Positions 1-7,095 of a DNA stretch of 53,056 nt are shown here, one piece after another; the first letter of the stretch is position 1, and every line of letters starts with the position of its first letter. Below the pieces are notes generated by a model that saw only the letters and a program-made list of their open reading frames with translations, had not been told where the DNA came from and did not search any database. This DNA comes from Gammaproteobacteria bacterium (GTDB taxonomy: Bacteria; Pseudomonadota; Gammaproteobacteria; Chromatiales; Chromatiaceae). The stretch lies in assembly GCA_011389885.1 (NCBI GenBank), contig JAABTK010000022.1, forward strand, positions 1 to 53,056, in the 5' to 3' direction. Both the position numbers and the translations under genes were made by a program.

Positions 1-703
1 TGCCTGCTTCTCTCATCCGGACGGATAATGCGGTCATGGCTTTGTTCTCCTCTGCGTAGTCTTGCTGGTAGCGCTTGAGTTCATTGTCGTCCAGGGCGGT
101 GTAGATGTCGATGAAGTCTGCATATTTGAGTCGCCGCTCGGGGTTGGATTCCAATTCTATCAGACCGCGGGTCGCGGCGGCGTAGATTGCCAACTTGTCT
201 TCCGGGGCGTAGGCCATGCAGGGTAGGGTTAACCGCGCGACGATGTTTGGGCTTTCAAGGTACTGATGTGCAGGGGTGGCGAACAGCGCGGTGCTGAGGT
301 AGCTGAAGTTGAGATAGTCCCGGTTTTCGCTGCCCAGCCGGAGTTGCTCTGGGTAGGTTCCGGGGTGCAGGAAGATGACGACGGGCACCAGGCGTTCGAT
401 ATCAAAGAGTTCACTCAGGTCGAGACAGTAGTGGGCCAAGCGATGAATGGAGAAGCGCTTGGGGTCGGTCTCTTCTTCTAGCACGAACAGGATGGCGCTG
501 CGCCGACCGTCGCTCCACTCGACAAGCAGGGGAACGTCCAGTTCACGAAAGCGCTCGCCGAGGCGCTCTTTCAGTTGCTCTTCCCGCACCGGGACAATGC
601 GTGCGCCAGCATCTATGGCCTGGGCCTCGGAGGCGGCGAAGAAGGCGAGCGCTTCTCGCGGGTAGTCAAGGATGAGGTTTTTGTAGTTTTGATCGTGGTC
701 CAT
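1..703 (-). CDS. Rpn-like PD-(D/E)XK protein, partial (3' end outside window)
   Basis: An open minus-strand frame starts with ATG at 703 (MDHDQNYKNLILDYPREAL) and runs without a stop to the window edge, giving 234 residues of an unfinished protein. The opening and the block LDVPLLVEWSDGRRSAILFV followed by LEEETDPKRFSIHRLAHY resemble the Rpn/YhgA-like group of putative PD-(D/E)XK nucleases related to transposases, with a D...E-x-E style core. In that family the proteins are usually about 250-330 residues and are scattered in many copies, often beside mobile DNA, which fits the repeat-ridden neighbourhood here. The frame assignment is firm; the family call is by sequence style and is moderate. 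Function in the cell is not established from sequence. Confidence 0.7.
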   Translation of the reverse strand, partial: MDHDQNYKNLILDYPREALAFFAASEAQAIDAGARIVPVREEQLKERLGERFRELDVPLLVEWSDGRRSAILFVLEEETDPKRFSIHRLAHYCLDLSELFDIERLVPVVIFLHPGTYPEQLRLGSENRDYLNFSYLSTALFATPAHQYLESPNIVARLTLPCMAYAPEDKLAIYAAATRGLIELESNPERRLKYADFIDIYTALDDNELKRYQQDYAEENKAMTALSVRMREAG

Positions 704-819
704 GGGTTGATTCTGCGCGGCCCTTGGCCGGGGGTTCAGAGTTTCTGTAACGCTACCAGCTTGGCAAACCGCGAGTTGGGTCTGTTGCTTAGTTCTTCAT
801 GGCCGCCCTGCTCCGCCAA

Positions 820-1350
820 TCAAGTGAAGGACAGCCAGCCGAGCAAAATCGATATCGCCATGGCAGCGAGGACGAGCAGTGGGCCATCGGCAATCTCCAG
901 GTCGATGAGCGCGACCGCGAGGGGCCAGTGCCAGAGGTAGATCGAGTACGACCAGTTGCCGAGCGCTTGCAGCGCGCTGCGGGTTGCGTCCAAGCAGCGG
1001 TCTGACGCGCGGCGATGAGCACGAGTACGGTGCCGAGCACCGGGATGGCGACCAGGGCGCCGGGCCAGGGTGTGTCGGCGCTGCTTAGCAGTGCCGAGGA
1101 CCAGGCCGAGTCCCAAGGCCTCGAGCCAGCGTGCGGGCGGGTCGTCCGGCCGCCGATGTGCGGCCATGAGATTGACCAGTCCGCCAGCGAAGATTTCCCA
1201 GGCGCGCGTAGGCAAGAGAAAGGAGGCGGCGGACGGGTTTCCGGGCGTCAGACTGATCGAGAGCGCCAGCGAACCGAAGAACCCGATGACGAGGGCGATT
1301 GTAGCAATGCGTCGTCCAGGCAGAAGACGCCAGAGGCTCAACAGCAGGAT
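820..1350 (-). pseudogene. Acyltransferase 3 (OafA/YrhL-like) fragment, truncated and frameshifted
   Basis: This is the carboxyl half of a polytopic acyltransferase-3 protein, the family that O-acetylates surface polysaccharides at the inner membrane. Recognisable pieces are LSLTPGNPSAASFLLPTRAW-like text (here SISLTPGNPSAASFLLP) followed by WEIFAGGLVNLMA, and later NWSYSIYLWHWPLAVALIDL. The 5' part is missing: the frame runs directly into the repeat that starts at 1351. Between about 1085 and 975 the sensible reading moves to another frame (LGTVLVLIAARQT) and returns, so there are two compensating frameshifts. It also stops early after LLGWLSFT, where family members continue. No intact product is expected. 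Confidence 0.75.
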
Positions 1351-1863
1351 TGCGTCCGCGGTCCTCGGCGTCGCCGCGAAGCCCGGCAATCGCGGCTGCA
1401 AGCCGCTCCCACGGGGCGGATTCACGCTCTAGCTGTAGGCTTGGAGTACACGCCTTGGCGTGTGCGGGCTGGGCCGCACAGCCCGACGGCTGTCCTTTAA
1501 CCTCAAGGCCCCCTTGGGAATGCCTGTCTTGCAAGCTTGATGTACGGCCGCGCACAAGTAACGGAAACAACGTCTCAGGGAGGCTGGAGTGTCAAGCGCG
1601 AGTTTGACCCTAAAAGGAATTCTTTCTCGACCGGGGTCAAACTCGCGTTTGAAACTCCCGAGGAGGTTGGGGCTTTAACCCGAACGCCCGAACGAAGACC
1701 TCAAGCCCGGCTAAAGCCTTGACCTCCCAAGCCCCCGCCGAGCAGGTTGAGGCTTTAGTCGTACCGAGCGCTGCCCCAAACCGCTCGCGACGCGGAGCGC
1801 TGGCGAATGGCTCGGAAAGCTGGAGCTTGGGGACCAGCGGAATCCACTCACATTGGCGGGGTC
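1351..1863. repeat. Composite 513-bp repeat block, copy 1
   Basis: This block recurs almost base for base at 3221-3733, exactly 1870 bp away. It starts with TGCGTCCGCGGTCCTCGG, contains a REP-like palindrome (CGCGGCTGCAAGCCGC), the spacer repeat around CACGCCTTGGCGTGTGCGG, and an inner terminus of the element family seen elsewhere (CGCGCACAAGTAACGG at 1548 onward). It also has a near-perfect 24-bp inverted repeat with arms at 1587-1610 and 1634-1657. It truncates the acyltransferase fragment on one side and a DegT aminotransferase fragment on the other. Frames that cross it add a spurious peptide beginning MNPPRGSGLQPRLPG to neighbouring reading frames. Confidence 0.9.
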
Positions 1864-2193
1864 AAGGCACCAGCTGTCTTCGAGGATGTCGACGAAGAAG
1901 GGTTTGGCGCCAAGATGGACGATGGGCGCGGCGGTGGCGATCCGGTTGGTGTCGGCGAGGATGACCTCGTCGCCGGGACCGATGCCGAGCGCGGCCATGC
2001 CCCTGTGCAGGGCGCCGGTGCAGCTGGAGGTGGCGCTGGCGTACTCAACGCCCAGGTGGGCTTTGAAGGCGTCTTCAATGCGGTGGACGTAGTCGTAGCA
2101 GCGCTCGCCCCGGCCAGTGGCGGCGGCGTCGGTGGCGTAGCGGGCCTCCAGCTCGGTGATGGAGGGTTGGGTGTCGGGGATGCGGGGGTTCAT
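1864..2193 (-). pseudogene. DegT/DnrJ/EryC1 aminotransferase, N-terminal fragment (copy 1)
   Basis: The first ~110 residues of a sugar aminotransferase of the perosamine-synthetase type are readable: start MNPRIPDTQPSITELE at 2193, then ALGIGPGDEVILADTN and the strand-turn APIVHLGAKPFFVDI, ending DSWCLDPANV where the repeat block begins. Full-length family members are about 370-400 residues, and the PLP lysine lies in the missing part, so this cannot be active. Two arginines (GRGERC, TNRIAT) sit where I would expect tryptophan, which suggests decay. It probably derives from an old O-antigen or exopolysaccharide cluster. A second, more damaged copy is at 3734-4008. Confidence 0.8.
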
Positions 2194-2196
2194 CGT

Positions 2197-2430
2197 TTAC
2201 CGATGCGGTAACGCCTTGGCCAGTTGTTCTGAGGCCGCAAGGCTGAGTGCAACGCTGTCGAACCAGGATTGGGGGTAGAGATAGTCTTCGCCGGATTCGT
2301 CGATGATCCGCAGCATACCGTGACCGGCATCCTTTTCCACCACCTCATAGAGCCTGCCAAGCTGGAGATCATCGCCCGAGAGGTCTCCGGTCTCCTCTTT
2401 TCGTAAACAGACCACGAATTCTAGAGCCAT
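2197..2430 (-). CDS. Small conserved protein with DESGEDYLYP motif
   Basis: This encodes a 77-residue soluble protein starting MALEFVVCLRKEETGDL. Its most distinctive block is LRIIDESGEDYLYPQSWF, a signature I recognise from small uncharacterised bacterial proteins that begin with a V-V-C strand and end soon after this block. There is no signal peptide or membrane segment. The start overlaps the end of the upstream 75-residue gene by 10 bp, so the two are probably translated together. I do not know the function; a small two-gene module (possibly toxin-antitoxin-like in organisation) is an inference from size and overlap only. Confidence 0.6.
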   Translation of the reverse strand: MALEFVVCLRKEETGDLSGDDLQLGRLYEVVEKDAGHGMLRIIDESGEDYLYPQSWFDSVALSLAASEQLAKALPHR

Positions 2431-2648
2431 CGTTTCACCTTCATTTTCACCTTGCCGATGCCATGGGCTTCGTACCAGTGGATCTCGGCGGGTTGATGAG
2501 CGCCGTCGTCCGTTTCGACCAAGGCAATACCCTTTTTCTTCCTCCAGCGACCCGGCCCATAGTGCTGGCGCAGGAGATGGAGCTCCCGAATCGAGGGGCC
2601 TTCAGCAATCGTTTCGATCGCCGTGATTGGAGCAATGATACGGACCAT
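2421..2648 (-). CDS. Small conserved protein with WYEAHGIGK motif
   Basis: This encodes a 75-residue basic protein starting MVRIIAPITAIETIAEGPSI. The C-terminal half reads GRWRKKKGIALVETDDG then AEIHWYEAHGIGKVKMKVKR, a pattern seen in small uncharacterised proteins that are often encoded next to another tiny gene, as here. The gene is complete. A truncated copy of its 5' end lies at 7023-7088, directly before the wbpE gene, so the same module once stood there too. The role is unknown; the abundance of Lys/Arg could suit nucleic-acid binding, but that is speculation. Confidence 0.6.
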   Translation of the reverse strand: MVRIIAPITAIETIAEGPSIRELHLLRQHYGPGRWRKKKGIALVETDDGAHQPAEIHWYEAHGIGKVKMKVKRWL

Positions 2649-2686
2649 TGGAGAATCACTCTGAGCCCAGTGTGACGCCTACAAGG

Positions 2687-3220
2687 CTAGCTGATGTTGA
2701 GTGACGGGACTGCAGTCACGAAGCGCACGCCCCGCTCGGCGAGATCGGACAACTGCGCCTTGACCTCCCCGGCAATGTTCCAAGGCAGGATCAGCACCTC
2801 ATCTGGCGGCTCGTCGCGTAGCGATGCCGGTGGGCGGATCGGGATGTGACTACCGGGTAGGAATTTGCCCTGCTTGGCCGGGGCGGCATCGCAGACGTAG
2901 GGTAGCAGGTCGGGCTTGATGCCGGCGTAGTTGAGCAGGGCGTTGCCCTTGGCGACGGCGCCGTAGGCGGCGATGCGGCGGCCGGCGCGTTGTTGCTCGA
3001 TCAGGTGCGCGAGCAGGTCGTTCTTGACGCGGTTGGCGCGCGGTTGGAAGCCCTGATAGGTCGCGAGATCCCGCAGGCCTTGGGTCTGTTCGGTGGCGAG
3101 CAGCTCGGCGACCGCTGCCGTGGTTCGGCGCGGGTCGCCGGCGTGGATGGCATAGAGGCGCAGGCTGCCGCCATGGGTGGGCAGTTGTTCGACATCCCAG
3201 AGGCGCAGCGCCTGGGCTTG
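2687..3220 (-). pseudogene. Sugar C-methyltransferase, C-terminal fragment (copy 1)
   Basis: The frame gives the last ~177 residues of a SAM-dependent sugar C-methyltransferase, matching the C-terminal domain (PF08484 type) of enzymes acting on nucleotide deoxysugars. Recognisable are DVEQLPTHGGSLRLYA, AAYGAVAKGNALLNYAGIKP, KQGKFLPGSHIPI and DEVLILPWNIAGEVKAQL. The SAM-binding N-terminal half is gone: the frame enters the repeat block at 3220. The product, if made, would lack the methyl donor site. It is a remnant of the same lost polysaccharide cluster as the DegT pieces, and a shorter related remnant is at 5439-5636. Confidence 0.8.
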
Positions 3221-3733
3221 TGCGTCCGCGGTCCTCGGCGTCGCCGCGAAGCCCGGCAATCGCGGCTGCAAGCCGCTCCCACGGGGCGGATTCACGCTCT
3301 AGCTGTAGGCTTGGAGTACACGCCTTGGCGTGTGCGGGCTGGGTCGCACAGCCCGACGGCTGTCCTTTAACCTCAAGGCCCCCTTGGGAATGCCTGTCTT
3401 GCAAGCTTGATGTACGGCCGCGCACAAGTAACGGAAACAACGTCTCAGGGAGGCTGGAGTGTCAAGCGCGAGTTTGACCCTAAAAGGAATTCTTTCTCGA
3501 CCGGGGTCAAACTCGCGTTTGAAACTCCCGAGGAGGTTGGGGCTTTAACCCGAACGCCCGAACGAAGACCTCAAGCCCGGCTAAAGCCTTGACCTCCCAA
3601 GCCCCCGCCGAGCAGGTTGAGGCTTTAGTCGTACCGAGCGCTGCCCCAAACCGCTCGCGACGCGGAGCGCTGGCGAATGGCTCGGAAAGCTGGAGCTTGG
3701 GGACCAGCGGAATCCACTCACATTGGCGGGGTC
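3221..3733. repeat. Composite 513-bp repeat block, copy 2
   Basis: This is the second copy of the block at 1351-1863, offset by 1870 bp and nearly identical; I noticed only an isolated change (for example GGGCC to GGGTC near 3343). The similarity continues beyond it into the DegT fragments, so the duplicated segment is longer on that side. Inverted-repeat arms correspond to 3457-3480 and 3504-3527. It joins a C-methyltransferase end to a DegT start, whereas copy 1 joins an acyltransferase to a DegT start. Confidence 0.9.
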
Positions 3734-4008
3734 GAGGCACCAGCTGTCTTCGCGGATGTCGACGAAGACGGGTTTGGCGCCAAGATGGACGATGGGCGCG
3801 GCGGTGGCGATCCGGTTGGTGTCGGCGAGGATGACCTCGTCGCCGGGACCGATGCCGAGCGCGGCCGTGCCCATGTGCAGGGCGCCGGTGCAGCTGGAGG
3901 TGGCGTAATCAACGCCCAGGTGGGCTTTGAAGGCGTATTCAATGCGGTGGACGTAGTCGTAGCAGCGCTCGCCCGGCCAGTGGCGGCAACGTCGGTGGCG
4001 TAGCGGGC
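3734..4008 (-). pseudogene. DegT/DnrJ/EryC1 aminotransferase, N-terminal fragment (copy 2)
   Basis: This is a decayed duplicate of the fragment at 1864-2193. It still reads YDYVHRIEYAFKAHLG, then ALGIGPGDEVILADTN and AKPVFVDIREDSWCLDPANV. Relative to copy 1 it has lost one C in the run near 3970, which throws the first ~15 codons out of frame, and 6 bp near 3905. It ends at the same residue as copy 1, at the edge of the repeat block. No functional product is possible. Confidence 0.75.
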
Positions 4009-4041
4009 AAGGTGTATGGGATGCGGGCCTGCATGGTCATC

Positions 4042-4317
4042 TCAGTTGAGCAGATCCGCGATCGTGATTTCGTAGTCTGCTTGCGACACCGTACAGTCCA
4101 CCAAGGCAAGAAAGTCACTGCGGTTGAGTTGGCATTGCTGTGCCATTCGGCTCAGTAATCGGGTGTCGATCTCCTTGCCGGAATGACTGGTGCGGGTTCG
4201 AATCTCTGTCAGCTTGCCTGCTTGCGTCCGGTACAAGAAGTAGTGGTGGTGGCGCTCATCACGCTGGAAGCCTTTGGTTTCCAGCGCACTCTCGACCTTG
4301 CGCTTATCTCGCGGCAT
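4042..4317 (-). CDS. HicA-like small protein
   Basis: This encodes a 91-residue protein, MPRDKRKVESALETKGF then HHHYFLYRTQAGKLTEIRTR and TSHSGKEIDTRLLSRMAQQC. The opening (a short helix followed by a glycine-phenylalanine turn), the His-rich strand and the R-T-R-x-S-H-S segment resemble HicA/YcfA-type double-stranded RNA-binding folds, where a conserved histidine is used for RNA cleavage. Its first codons overlap the end of the 380-residue gene by 14 bp, so expression is coupled. Whether it is a toxin is not shown; no HicB-type partner is recognisable, and the upstream protein is far larger than usual antitoxins. Confidence 0.6.
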   Translation of the reverse strand: MPRDKRKVESALETKGFQRDERHHHYFLYRTQAGKLTEIRTRTSHSGKEIDTRLLSRMAQQCQLNRSDFLALVDCTVSQADYEITIADLLN

Positions 4318-5446
4318 GCTGCTCTTGCGTCCAATGCTGCTTCAGCCAGTGCTTAATCCCCTGCGCTCCACGGGTGAGGTCCGCGTCAGGCGCTGCTGCG
4401 ATGTTGCGCCACAGGAGATCAATCTCTTCACGAACCATGAGTTCTAACTCGTCGCGTACCTGTGCGCCAAGCTTCATCCTGAGCGGCTCGAAGATGACTT
4501 CCAGCTCCTGTTCGGTGTCATCCAAGGTGACGGGGATTTCGATCGCTTGATGGGCGTTCAGGCGACCTTGAGGGAGATCGATGCGCTGGATCAGGATAGG
4601 TGCGGTGTCGACGAGGTCGAAATCGGTGGCGTCGCAGATCTCGGATGCGGCGCCGCTGGCATCGAAGACGATCAGCCCGGTGACTTGGATGAGTTCGCGC
4701 GGATTGGCAAGCAGAAACTCCTCGGCCTCTGGGGTGTAGGAGCCGCTGATCAGGCGCTGATGTTCCGGCAGGCGCAGCTTGAAGCTACGCTTGAGGAAGT
4801 CGATCTTGGCCAGGTAGCCGTTGATCCGGGATTGCTGGCGGCGTGATGCCTGACTGGCGTGAAACTCGGCGACCTGCTGCGCAATCCGTGTCAGGTCTAA
4901 GCGGGTATCGGCGATATCGAGTAACAGTCGCAGATCGCCGCTTGCCCTGGGTGCGACGCGCTTTGCCGCGTCGATCCAGCGGTGCAGACGGGTCCGATCA
5001 GGAAAAATGCGGCTTAGCTCAGGCCAGTCGCCTCCGGCCAGTGCTTGCCAGCCGGCCTTGAAACGATGGGCTAGATCATCCAGCGCCTCGTCGGCGCCGA
5101 GCAACCTGGGGGGGCCGCCGAGGACGGCATCGATACTGAGACTGCCTCGCGTTGGCGCGGTGACATAGAGACCGAACTGAGACTGAAGCTCGGCGGGCAG
5201 TCGATCGCGCTCGCGCAATTCGATGCCTTGCGTTTCCAGGGCCGTCAGCTCGACGGTCCGGCGCAGCGCATCGATGGTGGCGGCCAGTTGACTGGCGGCC
5301 ACATAGTGCTGATCCGCAGTGCCACCTTCGAAGCGCAGGTGGAGGCGGCGGTCAGGTTGCCGGCTATCGGTTGATGATTCGCTTGGTGGCATGTTTAGAG
5401 GGGCGTTAACCGCAGTTTCGAGCGTTTTCTCATCCTGCTCAGTCAA
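4304..5446 (-). CDS. Uncharacterised 380-residue protein upstream of HicA-like gene
   Basis: I do not recognise this protein. The longest frame uses a TTG start at 5446 inside the tail of a dead methyltransferase (TTGACTGA overlap); an ATG at 5392 (MPPSESSTDSRQPDRR) is a plausible alternative and would give 362 residues. The sequence is soluble and helical with Arg/Leu-rich stretches, opening with LHLRFEGGTADQHYVAASQL and closing with VREEIDLLWRNIAAAP. There is no signal peptide, membrane segment, P-loop or obvious catalytic motif. The tight overlap with the HicA-like gene suggests the two act together, possibly as effector and partner in a toxin-antitoxin or defence pair; that is inference from arrangement. 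Confidence 0.6.
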   Translation of the reverse strand: MTEQDEKTLETAVNAPLNMPPSESSTDSRQPDRRLHLRFEGGTADQHYVAASQLAATIDALRRTVELTALETQGIELRERDRLPAELQSQFGLYVTAPTRGSLSIDAVLGGPPRLLGADEALDDLAHRFKAGWQALAGGDWPELSRIFPDRTRLHRWIDAAKRVAPRASGDLRLLLDIADTRLDLTRIAQQVAEFHASQASRRQQSRINGYLAKIDFLKRSFKLRLPEHQRLISGSYTPEAEEFLLANPRELIQVTGLIVFDASGAASEICDATDFDLVDTAPILIQRIDLPQGRLNAHQAIEIPVTLDDTEQELEVIFEPLRMKLGAQVRDELELMVREEIDLLWRNIAAAPDADLTRGAQGIKHWLKQHWTQEQHAAR

Positions 5447-5636
5447 CGCTTAGCTCAGGCACGGCGGTGACAAAGCGCACGCCCTGCTCGGTGAGGTCGG
5501 CAAGCTGGGCCTTCACCTCCTCGGCGATATTCCACGGCAGGATCAGGACCTCGTCCAGCGGCTCGGCGCGCAGCGTTTCTGGCGCACGGATCGGGGTGTG
5601 GCTGCCGGGCAGGTATTTGCCTTGCTTGGCCGGGGC
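5439..5636 (-). pseudogene. Sugar C-methyltransferase, extreme C-terminal fragment (copy 2)
   Basis: The last ~65 residues of a second C-methyltransferase are present: APAKQGKYLPGSHTPIRAP, then DEVLILPWNIAEEVKAQLAD and VRFVTAVPELSVD. It is clearly similar to, but not identical with, the tail at 2687, so it is a diverged paralogue and not part of the recent 1870-bp duplication. Upstream of it (5640-5720) the frame changes into a short readable peptide (ATYRFTYGDGRLINGG) whose origin I cannot identify. Confidence 0.7.
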
Positions 5637-5795
5637 GAGAGCCGAAAAAACCGCCGTTGATGAGTCTGCCGTCGCCGTAGGTGAACCTGTACGTCGCCTT
5701 TGCGCAGCGCACAAAGACAAAGTAGACCGCAATGCGTTAACCCAAAATCACCCTCCCCGCCCGGGATGCCGGTCCGCCTACATGGCCGTTAGAAT

Positions 5796-5822
5796 GATGC
5801 GCCTCGCTGCGCTCGACGCATC
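5796..5822. repeat. REP-like palindrome
   Basis: GATGCG...CGCATC arms enclose CTCGCTGCGCTCGA, a dispersed palindromic repeat of a type common in proteobacterial spacers. It lies in the 260-bp stretch between the methyltransferase tail and the ImmA/IrrE remnant, in which I see no gene. Confidence 0.6.
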
Positions 5823-5899
5823 CTATGCGGCTTTTGTTATCCGAATGGGGACGGCCCCGCCCTCGAAGATGCGCGCCATGGGTTGAGGCTGTTGCCGCA

Positions 5900-6337
5900 T
5901 CACAACGCCCACCGCTGCAAGTGCTTCAGTTCAGTCGTAGAGATAGACGCACCTAAGTCCGAGTTGTTGATCTGATGCAGGGTCAATGTGCGGCTGACCT
6001 GAAAGGTCTTTTCCCGGCGTGAAGCGGCCTCCAACGGATTCGAGGCCGCACGACACAGGCGTTGGACCTGTTCGCGCGGCAGTAGACCTTCGGCCGCAAA
6101 GGCATTGGCGCGCTGCTCGGTCCTGCGCGGCGCCTGGCCGCCGAGCACCTCGGCAACCGGCAATGCATGCGCGCGGTCAGCCAGCAGGTGGCAGATCTCA
6201 TGCGCCAGCGTCGATCTTCGACCATTGGTCGTTGAGGCACGGGGGCGCGGGTTGATGTTCAGCAACACAGCGGGTCCATGACAATCGCCCCAAACGGCGA
6301 CGGCATCGATACCGGCGTCGATCTCGATCTCTATCAA
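5900..6337 (-). pseudogene. ImmA/IrrE-type metallopeptidase, probably truncated
   Basis: The frame carries the zinc-peptidase motif of ImmA/IrrE proteins, STLAHEICHLLAD (HEXXH form), followed at the expected distance by RRTEQRANAFAAEGLLP with the third zinc ligand Glu. Family members cleave or displace repressors in mobile elements and toxin-antitoxin loci. Here only 145 residues remain, the start MIEIEIDAGIDAVAV lies against the repeat region at 6340, and the usual N-terminal helix-turn-helix or substrate domain is absent. The C-terminus also drifts into an unusual sequence after QVSRTLTLHQINNSDLG. I treat it as a remnant, although a short active peptidase cannot be excluded. Confidence 0.65.
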
Positions 6338-6378
6338 ATGCAGGCCCCACTCCCGCAGAATCGGTTCAGGTAACGCGG

Positions 6379-6850
6379 GTTGCCTCGTTCCCAGGCGCCG
6401 CCTGGGAATGCGGTCTTGAGCGCGCCGCGGCCTGGTTCGGCATGGGAACGGTCTGCGTCCGCGGTCCTCGGCGTCGCCGCGAAGCCCGGCAATCGCGGCT
6501 GCAAGCCGCTCCCACGGGGCGGCTTCACGCTCTAGCTGTGGCCTTGGAGTACACGCCTTGGCGTGTGCGTGTTAGCTCGCACAGCCCGAGGGCTGTACTC
6601 CAATAGGTGCTGTCGTTGCCTCGTTCCCAGGCGCCGCCTGGGAATGCGGTCTTGACCGCGCCGCGGCCTGGTTCGGCATGGGAGCCGTCTGCGTCCGCGG
6701 TCCTCGGCGTCGCCGCGAAGCCCGGCAATCGCGGCTGCAAGCCGCTCCCACGGGGCGGCTTCACGCTCTAGCTGTAGGCTTGGAGTACACGCCTTGGCGT
6801 GTGCGGGCTAGCTCGCACGGCTCGAGGGCTGTCCTTTAACCTCAAGTTTA
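6379..6850. repeat. Tandem duplication of a 236-bp spacer repeat unit
   Basis: Two head-to-tail units (6379-6614 and about 6615-6850) each run from GTTGCCTCGTTCCCAGG through the palindrome CCCAGGCGCCGCCTGGG, then TGCGTCCGCGGTCCTCGG, the REP-like CGCGGCTGCAAGCCGC and the CACGCCTTGGCGTGTG segment. The second unit merges into the same material that forms the 513-bp blocks. The whole span 6340-7020 is spacer DNA without a supported gene. Confidence 0.85.
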
Positions 6851-7022
6851 ACCTCAAGGTCTCCTTGGGAATGCCTGTCTTGCAAGCGCTATTTACGGCC
6901 GCGCACAAGTAACGGAACCAACGTCTCAGGAAGGTTGAGGCTTTAGCCGAGGCGAACGAAGCCCCAAGCCGGCTACCGTGGCGCCGCGCCCCAAACCGCT
7001 CGCGACGCGGAGCGCTGGCGGA

Positions 7023-7088
7023 TTGTCGAATCGAGGGGCCTTCGGCTATCGTTTCAGTTGCCGTGATTGGAGCCATGATACGGACCAT
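7023..7088 (-). pseudogene. 5' fragment of the WYEAHGIGK small gene
   Basis: The first 22 codons (MVRIMAPITATETIAEGPSI) duplicate the start of the 75-residue gene at 2421-2648, including the upstream bases around the start codon. After codon 22 the sequence switches to repeat DNA. This shows that the small-gene module once also lay here and was cut by a repeat. Confidence 0.7.
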
Positions 7089-7095
7089 TGCTGAA

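Noticed and set aside
6691-6764. Recurring peptide MKPPRGSGLQPRLPG as a possible conserved signal sequence
   Set aside because: It is the translation of a REP-like spacer repeat seen at four places (1351, 3221, 6454, 6691), not a protein feature.
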